Shown here: in pieces, positions 1-5,236 of the stretch
Layout: every line of letters starts with the position of its first letter
Numbering within the stretch: the stretch's first letter is position 1
Source: Methylobacteriaceae bacterium
GTDB taxonomy: Bacteria > Pseudomonadota > Alphaproteobacteria > Rhizobiales > Beijerinckiaceae
Direction: 5' to 3'
DNA: 5,236 nucleotides
Assembly (NCBI GenBank): GCA_019247255.1
Contig: JAFAPJ010000101.1
Span: 1 to 5,236 of the forward strand
The notes under the pieces: generated by a model
The model's database searches: none
What the model saw: the letters and a program-made list of their open reading frames with translations, nothing else
What the model was told of the DNA's origin: nothing
Made by a program: the position numbers and the translations under genes

Positions 1-1604
1 AGAACGACATCCTCAAGGAGTTCATGGTCCGCAACACGTATATCTACCCGCCGGCCGCCTCCATGCGGATCGTCGGAGACATCTTCGCCTACACGGCGGA
101 GCGGATGCCGAAGTTCAACTCGATCTCGATCTCCGGCTACCACATGCAGGAGGCCGGAGCGACGCAGGATCTCGAGCTCGCCTACACGCTGGCCGACGGC
201 GTCGAATACATCCGGGCCGGGCTCGGCGCGGGTCTCTCGATCGACAGCTTCGCGCCGCGCCTCTCGTTCTTCTGGGCGGTCGGCATGAACTTCTTCATGG
301 AGGTGGCGAAGCTCCGCGCCGCGCGCCTCCTCTGGGCGAAGCTCGTCGCCCCGTTCGCGCCCGCGAACGAGAAGTCGCTGGCGCTGCGCACCCATTGCCA
401 GACCTCGGGCTGGTCGCTGACCGCGCAGGACCCCTTCAACAACGTCGCCCGGACCTGCCTCGAGGCCATGGCGGCGACGCAGGGGCACACGCAGTCGCTC
501 CACACGAACGCGCTCGACGAGGCGCTCGCGCTGCCGACCGACTTCTCGGCCCGTATCGCCCGCAACACGCACATCGTCCTCGAGCGCGAGAGCGGCACGA
601 CCCGGATCGTCGATCCCTGGGGCGGGAGCTTCTACGTCGAGCGGCTGACGGCCGACCTCGCGGTCAGGGCCTGGGCCCACATCCGGGAAGTCGAGGCGAT
701 GGGCGGCATGGCGAAGGCGATCGAGGCCGGCCTGCCGAAGCTGCGCATCGAGGAGGCGGCGGCCCGCACGCAGGCCCGCATCGATTCCGGCGCTCAGACG
801 GTGGTCGGCGTGAACCGCTTCCGGGCGCCGGAGGAGCGGCCGCTCGACGTCCTCAAGGTCGACAACTCGACGGTCCGCCGGCTGCAGGTCGACAAGCTCC
901 AGCGCTTGAGGTCCGAGCGCGACGGCGCGGCGGTCGAGGCCGCCCTCGCACGGCTCTCGGAGGCGGCGCGTGGCGGCGCTAACCTCCTGGCGGCCGCGGT
1001 GGACGCGGCGCGCGCAAAGGCGACGGTCGGCGAGATCTCGGGCGCGCTCGAGCGCGTCTGGGGGCGGCACAGGGCCGAGATCCGGTCGATCTCGGGCGTC
1101 TACAAGCGGGAGGTCTCCGCCATGGGCGGCGCGGTCGAGCGGGTGCGGCGGCTCGTGGAGGCGTTCGACGTGGCAGACGGGCGGCGCCCGCGCATCCTCG
1201 TCGCCAAGATGGGCCAGGACGGGCACGATCGCGGCCAGAAGGTCATCGCCTCGGCCTTCGCGGATCTCGGCTTCGACGTCGACATCGGGCCGCTCTTCGC
1301 GACGCCGGACGAGGCGGCCCGTCAGGCGATCGAGAACGACGTCCATATCGTCGGCGTGTCGTCCCTCGCGGCCGGCCACCTCACCCTCGTGCCCGAGCTC
1401 AAGGCCGCGCTCGCCGCCCAGGGCCGGGACGACATCATGATCGTGGTCGGCGGCGTGATCCCGCCCGGCGATTTCGACGCGCTGCGGGCGGCGGGCGCCT
1501 CCGCGATCTTCCCGCCCGGCACCGTCGTGGCGGAAGCCGCCGAGCGGCTGCTCCACGAGCTGAACGAGCGGCTCGGCTACGCGAACCGTCAGGCGGCCGA
1601 GTAA
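1..1604 (+). CDS. scpA: Methylmalonyl-CoA mutase large (catalytic) chain, 5'-truncated by the window edge
   Basis: Adenosylcobalamin enzyme that interconverts (R)-methylmalonyl-CoA and succinyl-CoA in the cytoplasm, the last step of propionyl-CoA assimilation; also named mcmA, mutB or bhbA. The frame is open from the left edge: the first full codons read [13 protein letters not shown], which continues a conserved block of the family, so the ATG at 24 is internal and not the start. About 533 residues are present; a full-length enzyme has roughly 710-750, so about 190-215 N-terminal residues are missing. Numbering from position 3, the visible features are Arg10 in MVRNTY (CoA-ester contact in the family), His47 in GYHMQEAG (active-site His), HCQTSGWSL, and a DPWGGS motif near 200. 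The C-terminal B12-binding domain carries DGHDRG, with the lower cobalt-ligand His at 408 (nt 1224-1226), then GVSSLAAGH and GGVIPP. No lesion is visible. The amidohydrolase gene follows 11 bp after the TAA. Mutase identity over ethylmalonyl- or isobutyryl-CoA mutase rests on close agreement with human and Propionibacterium enzymes as I remember them. Confidence 0.95.
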   Translation, partial: NDILKEFMVRNTYIYPPAASMRIVGDIFAYTAERMPKFNSISISGYHMQEAGATQDLELAYTLADGVEYIRAGLGAGLSIDSFAPRLSFFWAVGMNFFMEVAKLRAARLLWAKLVAPFAPANEKSLALRTHCQTSGWSLTAQDPFNNVARTCLEAMAATQGHTQSLHTNALDEALALPTDFSARIARNTHIVLERESGTTRIVDPWGGSFYVERLTADLAVRAWAHIREVEAMGGMAKAIEAGLPKLRIEEAAARTQARIDSGAQTVVGVNRFRAPEERPLDVLKVDNSTVRRLQVDKLQRLRSERDGAAVEAALARLSEAARGGANLLAAAVDAARAKATVGEISGALERVWGRHRAEIRSISGVYKREVSAMGGAVERVRRLVEAFDVADGRRPRILVAKMGQDGHDRGQKVIASAFADLGFDVDIGPLFATPDEAARQAIENDVHIVGVSSLAAGHLTLVPELKAALAAQGRDDIMIVVGGVIPPGDFDALRAAGASAIFPPGTVVAEAAERLLHELNERLGYANRQAAE

Positions 1605-1615
1605 CGGGGGCCTGG

Positions 1616-2416
1616 ATGCCCCTCTTGTCCGATGGCGATCCGACTCCGGTCCTGCTGCACCGGCCCGACGGCGCCTCGCCGATCCTGCTCGCCTGCGACC
1701 ATTACGGGCGGCTGATCCCGGCGAGCCTCGGCCGGCTCGGCCTGCCCGAGAGAGAGCTCGTCCGACATATCGCCTGGGACATCGGCATCGCGGGCGTCAC
1801 GACCCGCCTCGCGGACGCGCTCGATGCCGCCATGGTCGCGCAGCGCTATTCGCGGCTCGTCATCGATTGCAACCGCCCGCCCGAGGTCGCGAGCTCGATC
1901 CCGGAGGTCAGCGAGACCACGGAGATCCCGGGCAATCTCGAGCTGACGCCGGCGGCCCGAGCCGAGCGACTCGCGGCGATCTTCGCGCCCTATCATGCGG
2001 CCATCACGGCGACGCTCGCGGCCCGGAACGCCGCCGGCCGGCCAACGGTTCTCGTCGCGATGCACAGCTTCACCCCGGTCTTCAGGGGCGTGTCCCGGCC
2101 CTGGCATATCGGCACGCTCTACGGCCGCGACGGTCGGCTCGCCCGCAGACTCGGCGCGCTGCTCGCGGAGGAGCCGAACCTCGTTGTCGGCGACAACGAG
2201 CCCTACCGGGTGACCGACGGCACCGATTACACGATCCCGGTCCATGCCGAGCGGCCGGGCCTCCTCCATGTCGGGATCGAGATTCGCCAGGATCTGATCG
2301 CCGGCGAAACGGGGCAGGCCGAATGGGCCGATCGGCTCGCCCGGCTTCTGCCTGTCGCGATCGCCGGGTTCCCGCTCGCGCCGGCGCGAGGCCCGGCGGT
2401 CGCGCAAGGCGCGTGA
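1616..2416 (+). CDS. Predicted N-formylglutamate amidohydrolase family protein
   Basis: 266-residue soluble protein resembling the N-formylglutamate amidohydrolase family (PF05013; the 'predicted' COG3931 branch). The characterised family member HutG hydrolyses N-formyl-L-glutamate to glutamate and formate in histidine breakdown. Visible family landmarks, in order, are CDHYGRLIP (Asp28, His29), RHIAWDIG (50-57), QRYSRLVIDCNRPP (76-89), SIPEVSETTEIPGN (94-107), VAMHSFTP (147-154, His150), GDNEPY (192-197) and VGIEIRQDLI (219-228, Glu222). The conserved Asp/His/Glu positions would suit a metal-dependent amidohydrolase; that is inference. The ATG at 1616 lies 11 bp after the mutase stop with only a G-run (1606-1610) as a poor ribosome site, which suggests translational coupling. 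No other hut genes are visible, so a role in histidine degradation is not supported and the true substrate may be another N-acyl or N-formyl amino acid. Family call is firm; substrate is uncertain. Confidence 0.88.
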   Translation: MPLLSDGDPTPVLLHRPDGASPILLACDHYGRLIPASLGRLGLPERELVRHIAWDIGIAGVTTRLADALDAAMVAQRYSRLVIDCNRPPEVASSIPEVSETTEIPGNLELTPAARAERLAAIFAPYHAAITATLAARNAAGRPTVLVAMHSFTPVFRGVSRPWHIGTLYGRDGRLARRLGALLAEEPNLVVGDNEPYRVTDGTDYTIPVHAERPGLLHVGIEIRQDLIAGETGQAEWADRLARLLPVAIAGFPLAPARGPAVAQGA

Positions 2417-2419
2417 GCG

Positions 2420-2617
2420 GTGGAGAGCGCGCACCTCCTGTCCCGCTTCGAGCACGAGCCCGACGGCTCGTGGGTCTGCGTCGCGCCGGCCCGGATCGAG
2501 ACGCCGCAGGGTCCGATCGACATCGAGCCGGGGTCGCGCTTCGCCTTCGGCGAACGGCATCACGGCCTCGACGTCGCCGAGTATCTCGAGCAGCTCGGCG
2601 CCCAGTTCGGGTCCTGA
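2420..2617 (+). CDS. Small conserved-looking protein of unknown function, GTG start
   Basis: 65-residue protein that I do not recognise. It begins with GTG three bases after the amidohydrolase TGA, with AAGG at 2406-2409 as a possible ribosome site about 10 bases upstream, and ends at TGA 2615-2617. It is probably real because 61 of its 65 codons end in G or C, matching the neighbouring genes, and because it fits tightly in the gene chain. The sequence is acidic, has a single Cys, and shows no signal peptide or membrane segment. Its centre, PDGSWVCVAPARIETPQG followed by IDIEPGSRFAFGERHHG, looks like a short beta-rich module, and the end (LDVAEYLEQLGAQF) looks like a helix. Co-translation with the amidohydrolase is likely. 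A function cannot be given. It could be an accessory to a neighbour or an unrelated passenger. Confidence 0.72.
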   Translation: MESAHLLSRFEHEPDGSWVCVAPARIETPQGPIDIEPGSRFAFGERHHGLDVAEYLEQLGAQFGS

Positions 2618-2688
2618 GCGAGGTCGGTTGACGCGCCGGCTCCGGCGGCCGAAGCGGTCCCAACCGCCACGCGCTGCCCGAGCCTGCC

Positions 2689-3714
2689 ATGAAACTGCCC
2701 CGCCGCTTCTTCCAGCCGCTCGCGATCGGCGCTCCGCAGCCTTTGCGCGAGATGCCGGTCCGGCTCGAGCGCATGATCCATTTCGTGCCGCCGCACGTCG
2801 AGAAGATGCGTGCCAAGGTTCCCGAGCTCGTGCGCCAGGTGGACGTCATCCTGGGCAACCTCGAGGACGCGATTCCGGCCGACCAGAAGGTCGCGGCCCG
2901 GGCGGGCTTCATCGCCATGGCGCAGGCGACCGAGTTCGGGGCGACCGGGCTCTGGATCCGCATGAACGCGCTGAACTCGCCCTGGGCGCTCAACGATCTC
3001 GTCGAGATCGTGGCGCCGGTCGGCGCCAAGCTCGACGTCGTCATGGTGCCGAAGGTCGAGGGACCCTGGGACATTCATTTCGTGGACCAGCTCCTGGCGC
3101 TTCTCGAGGCGAAGCACCGGGTGGCGAAGCCGATCCTCCTCCACGCGATCCTGGAGACGGCGGAGGGCGTGAAGAACGTCGCGGACATCGCCTGCGCCTC
3201 GCCCCGCATGCAGGGAATCAGCCTCGGCCCGGCCGATCTCGCGGCGTCGCGCGGCATGAAGACGACGCGGGTCGGCGGCGGGCATCCCGATTACCGCGTC
3301 CTCGGCGACGCGGCCGCTGACGGTCCGCGCACGAGCGCCCAGCAGGACCTCTGGCATTACACGATCGCCCGCATGGTCGATGCCTGCCAGGCGAACGGCA
3401 TCAAGGCCTTCTACGGCCCGTTCGGAGACTTCTCGGATCCCGACGCCTGCGAGGCGCAGTTCCGCAACGCGTATCTGATGGGCTGCGCCGGCGCCTGGTC
3501 GCTGCATCCGAGCCAGATCGCGATCGCGAAACGCGTTTTCTCCCCCGATCCGGCCGAGGTCGATTTCGCCCGCCGGATCATCGCCGCGATGCCGGACGGG
3601 ACGGGCGCCGTCATGATCGACGGCAAGATGCAGGACGACGCGACCTGGAAGCAGGCGAAGGTGATCGCCGACCTCGCCGACCTCGTCGCCGCGAAGGACG
3701 GCGCGGCAGCGTGA
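2689..3714 (+). CDS. mcl: L-malyl-CoA / beta-methylmalyl-CoA lyase, Chloroflexus-type (CitE-like aldolase)
   Basis: 341-residue HpcH/HpaI (CitE-like) TIM-barrel lyase. Family members reversibly cleave (S)-malyl-CoA to acetyl-CoA + glyoxylate and beta-methylmalyl-CoA to propionyl-CoA + glyoxylate; the Chloroflexus enzyme also cleaves (S)-citramalyl-CoA to acetyl-CoA + pyruvate. From the start ([10 protein letters not shown]) to the end ([18 protein letters not shown]) it follows the Chloroflexus aurantiacus enzyme as I remember it, and differs clearly from the shorter Methylobacterium MclA / Rhodobacter Mcl1 type (about 320 residues). Likely functional residues by analogy: Arg91 in [11 protein letters not shown] (CoA ester), Glu156 in ILETAEG and Asp183 in [12 protein letters not shown] (Mg2+ ligands), and Asp311 in MIDGKMQDD (catalytic lid Asp). 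[13 protein letters not shown] and [20 protein letters not shown] are further signatures. ATG 2689 is the only common start after the in-frame TGA at 2629 and matches the relative's N-terminus, although no strong ribosome site precedes it. Its product propionyl-CoA feeds towards the mutase encoded upstream. The physiological substrate is not decided by sequence. Confidence 0.9.
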   Translation: MKLPRRFFQPLAIGAPQPLREMPVRLERMIHFVPPHVEKMRAKVPELVRQVDVILGNLEDAIPADQKVAARAGFIAMAQATEFGATGLWIRMNALNSPWALNDLVEIVAPVGAKLDVVMVPKVEGPWDIHFVDQLLALLEAKHRVAKPILLHAILETAEGVKNVADIACASPRMQGISLGPADLAASRGMKTTRVGGGHPDYRVLGDAAADGPRTSAQQDLWHYTIARMVDACQANGIKAFYGPFGDFSDPDACEAQFRNAYLMGCAGAWSLHPSQIAIAKRVFSPDPAEVDFARRIIAAMPDGTGAVMIDGKMQDDATWKQAKVIADLADLVAAKDGAAA

Positions 3715-3754
3715 TCCGCTTCCGCCGGGCACCCGCCGGAGCTACATTGACAGA

Positions 3755-4096
3755 ATGAGCGAGAGCAGAGCGATGCGCACGGCCCGGTTCGCCATCGGGC
3801 AGGTCGTGCGTCACAGGATCTTCCCGTTCCGCGGCGTGATCTTCGACGTGGATCCCGTGTTCAACAACACGGAGGAATGGTGGCTTGCGATCCCGGCCGA
3901 GATCCGACCGACGAAGGACCAGCCCTATTACCATCTCTTCGCGGAGAACGACGACACGGAATACGTGGCCTACGTGTCCGAGCAGAACCTCCTGCCGGAC
4001 GAGTCCGGCCGCCCGCTCCGTCACCCGCAGATCGCGCAGGTCTTCGAGAAGGCCCGCGACGGCTCCTACCGGTTTCGCTCGGGTGCGGCGAACTGA
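3755..4096 (+). CDS. hspQ: Heat shock protein HspQ (YccV / hemimethylated-DNA-binding domain family)
   Basis: 113-residue small cytoplasmic protein. In E. coli HspQ is a heat-shock protein that affects stability of a mutant DnaA and acts as a specificity enhancer for the Lon protease; an older family name refers to hemimethylated-DNA binding. Visible matches are ARFAIGQVVRHRIFPFRGV (10-28), FDVDPVFNNTEEWW (30-43), YYHLFAEN (64-71) and EYVAYVSEQNLLPD (75-88), typical of alphaproteobacterial HspQ. Start choice is open. ATG 3755 has GGAG at 3738-3741 (13 bases away, rather far). The in-frame ATG 3773 (Met7) has GAGAG at 3761-3765 about 7 bases upstream and would give an N-terminus close in length to E. 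coli HspQ. The gene lies 40 bp after mcl, probably in the same transcript; no clear sigma-32-type promoter is visible. Its last 31 bases overlap the 3' end of hflX on the other strand. Confidence 0.92.
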   Translation: MSESRAMRTARFAIGQVVRHRIFPFRGVIFDVDPVFNNTEEWWLAIPAEIRPTKDQPYYHLFAENDDTEYVAYVSEQNLLPDESGRPLRHPQIAQVFEKARDGSYRFRSGAAN

Positions 4097-5236
4097 TCGG
4101 CGGGCACCGGCTCGGCGCCGGGAAAGCGCTGCCTCAGGCGGGCCGCCTTCTCCGGCGCGACCCGGGCAGTCAGACGGATGTCGCCCGTCGCTTCCTCCTC
4201 GCGTGAGATCACCTCGGTCTCGGCGTGAAGCCAGCTGAGGCCGCGACCGTCCTCGGCCGGCACCATGACACGGAAGACGGGACGGTCGCGCCCGATCCGC
4301 TCCTCGATGACCCGAAGGAGCGCGTCGATCCCGAGTCCCGTCACGGCCGAGACGAGGCAGGGGCGCTCGCCGCCCCCCGTTCGTTCGGCCGCAAGGTTCG
4401 CGCGACGCTCGCGCTCGTCCTCCGCGAGGAGGTCAGCCTTGTTCCAGACCTCGACGATCCGCCCCCGATCCTCCGGATTGATGCCGAGCTGGCGCAGCAC
4501 GTTCTCGACGTCGGCCGCCTCGGCCTCGCTCTCGCCATGCGCGATGTCGCGCACATGGAGGAGCACGTCGGCCTCGACCACGTCTTCGAGGGTCGCCCGG
4601 AAGGCCGCGACCAGCATGGTCGGCAGGTCCGAGATGAACCCGACCGTGTCCGACAGGATGATCGTCTCGCCATGGGGCAGCTTCACGGCCCGCGAGGTCG
4701 GGTCGAGCGTCGCGAAGAGGAGGTTCTCGGCGAAGACATCGGCCGAGGTCAGCTGGTTAAACAGCGTCGACTTGCCGGCATTCGTGTAGCCGATGAGCGC
4801 GACGATCGGGTAAGGCACGCGGCGACGGCTGACGCGGTGCAGCTCGCGGGTCTGCTTCACCGTCTCGAGATCGTGCTCGATCCGGCGCATGCGGTCCTGG
4901 ATGATGCGCCGGTCCGCCTCGATCTGCGTCTCGCCCGGGCCGCCCAGGAAGCCGAAGCCGCCGCGCTGGCGCTCGAGATGGGTCCAGGAGCGAACGAGCC
5001 GGCTCTTCTGGTAGGAGAGATGCGCGAGCTCGACCTGCAGCGAGCCCTCGCGCGTGCGGGCGCGCCGCCCGAAGATCTCCAGGATGAGGCCGGTGCGGTC
5101 GATCACCTTGGCGTTCCACGCCGTCTCGAGATTGCGCTGTTGGACCGGAGTCAGCTTGTCGTCGACGATGACCAACCCGATCCCCTGCTCTTCCACCGCA
5201 GCCTTCGTACGCTCGACCACGCCCTTGCCGAGCAGG
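4066..5236 (-). CDS. hflX: GTPase HflX, N-terminus cut by the window edge
   Basis: Ribosome-associated GTPase of the Obg-HflX group; HflX binds the 50S subunit and splits stalled or stress-inactivated 70S ribosomes. The frame runs off the right edge: the codons before the GTG at 5220 read LLGKG, part of the conserved family LGKG-KVE-type motif, so that GTG is internal and roughly 50-100 residues are missing. Numbered from that GTG, the HflX domain includes [13 protein letters not shown] (20-32), [17 protein letters not shown] (38-54) and [10 protein letters not shown]...[13 protein letters not shown] (79-105), followed by a charged helical linker (106-134). The G domain has G1 GYTNAGKST (144-152), G2 with FATLDPT (169-175), G3 DTVGF (191-195), G4 NKAD (260-263) and G5 SAVTG (291-295). 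All nucleotide-binding motifs are intact. It ends with TAG at 4066-4068, convergent with and overlapping hspQ by 31 bp. In many alphaproteobacteria hfq lies just upstream of hflX; here that would be beyond the window. Confidence 0.97.
   Translation of the reverse strand, partial: LLGKGVVERTKAAVEEQGIGLVIVDDKLTPVQQRNLETAWNAKVIDRTGLILEIFGRRARTREGSLQVELAHLSYQKSRLVRSWTHLERQRGGFGFLGGPGETQIEADRRIIQDRMRRIEHDLETVKQTRELHRVSRRRVPYPIVALIGYTNAGKSTLFNQLTSADVFAENLLFATLDPTSRAVKLPHGETIILSDTVGFISDLPTMLVAAFRATLEDVVEADVLLHVRDIAHGESEAEAADVENVLRQLGINPEDRGRIVEVWNKADLLAEDERERRANLAAERTGGGERPCLVSAVTGLGIDALLRVIEERIGRDRPVFRVMVPAEDGRGLSWLHAETEVISREEEATGDIRLTARVAPEKAARLRQRFPGAEPVPADQFAAPERNR

Noticed and set aside
24..26. 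ATG at 24 as the start of the mutase gene
   Set aside because: Codons upstream of it, to the window edge, already encode the conserved NDILKEF block of the family, so the gene begins outside the window.
395..982. 195-codon + strand frame inside the mutase gene
   Set aside because: Shadow frame of the mutase; the composition is Arg/Gly/Ala/Pro-rich with no motif.
1589..2563. 324-codon open frame on the - strand opposite the amidohydrolase gene, and 254-codon + strand frame at 1867-2631
   Set aside because: Both have Arg/Pro/Gly-rich translations typical of out-of-frame GC-rich DNA, and they overlap a gene with clear family motifs.
2560..3732. 390-codon open frame on the - strand covering the whole lyase gene
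   Set aside because: Its product is low-complexity and rich in Arg, Asp, Gly and Ala, resembles no family I know, and lies opposite a clearly recognised enzyme. Long antisense frames are expected in GC-rich DNA.
3722..3739. Repeated CCGCCGG in the mcl-hspQ gap, considered as an operator or hairpin
   Set aside because: It is two direct copies of a 7-mer 11 bp apart in very GC-rich DNA. They do not form a good stem, and chance is an adequate explanation.
3747..3752. Perfect TTGACA just upstream of hspQ, considered as a -35 box
   Set aside because: No -10-like hexamer lies 16-18 bp downstream, and transcription would begin after both possible hspQ starts.
4107..4121. Inverted repeat CCGGC/GCCGG with a 5-base loop, considered as a terminator for hspQ
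   Set aside because: It lies in the hflX coding sequence, the stem is only 5 bp, and no T-run follows on either strand. Short GC palindromes are common here.
5218..5220. GTG at 5220 as the start of hflX
   Set aside because: In-frame codons before it read LLGKG, part of the conserved HflX N-terminal domain, so the start lies beyond the right edge.

Overview
The window is GC-rich bacterial chromosome. Almost every codon ends in G or C, and all five protein families recognised here are familiar from alphaproteobacteria. The HspQ and HflX sequences look alphaproteobacterial, probably Hyphomicrobiales (Methylobacteriaceae-like or a relative). This placement is inferred from protein resemblance recalled from memory, not from a search.

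Layout: five genes run left to right on the + strand and one runs towards them on the - strand. (1) Positions 1-1604 hold the C-terminal three quarters of the methylmalonyl-CoA mutase large chain; its 5' end lies outside the window. (2) Positions 1616-2416 encode a predicted N-formylglutamate amidohydrolase-family protein. (3) Positions 2420-2617 are a 65-residue GTG-started protein of unknown function. (4) Positions 2689-3714 encode a malyl-CoA / beta-methylmalyl-CoA lyase that resembles the Chloroflexus-type enzyme. (5) Positions 3755-4096 encode HspQ. (6) On the - strand, from the right edge to 4066, lies the GTPase HflX, whose N-terminus is outside the window. The first five genes are separated by 11, 3, 71 and 40 bp, which suggests one transcription unit, possibly with an internal start before the lyase. 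The hspQ and hflX genes converge and overlap by 31 bp at their 3' ends.

How the genes fit together: the lyase can release propionyl-CoA and glyoxylate from beta-methylmalyl-CoA. Propionyl-CoA is carboxylated and epimerised by enzymes not in this window, and methylmalonyl-CoA mutase then makes succinyl-CoA using coenzyme B12. The pair therefore fits acetyl-CoA assimilation by the ethylmalonyl-CoA pathway, or propionate / citramalyl-CoA metabolism. HspQ and HflX are stress or ribosome-rescue proteins next to this metabolic block. No RNA gene, insertion sequence, CRISPR array, phage element or tandem repeat was seen. No convincing new system is present; the most interesting points are the lyase subtype and its linkage to the mutase, the small unknown gene, and the hspQ/hflX overlap.
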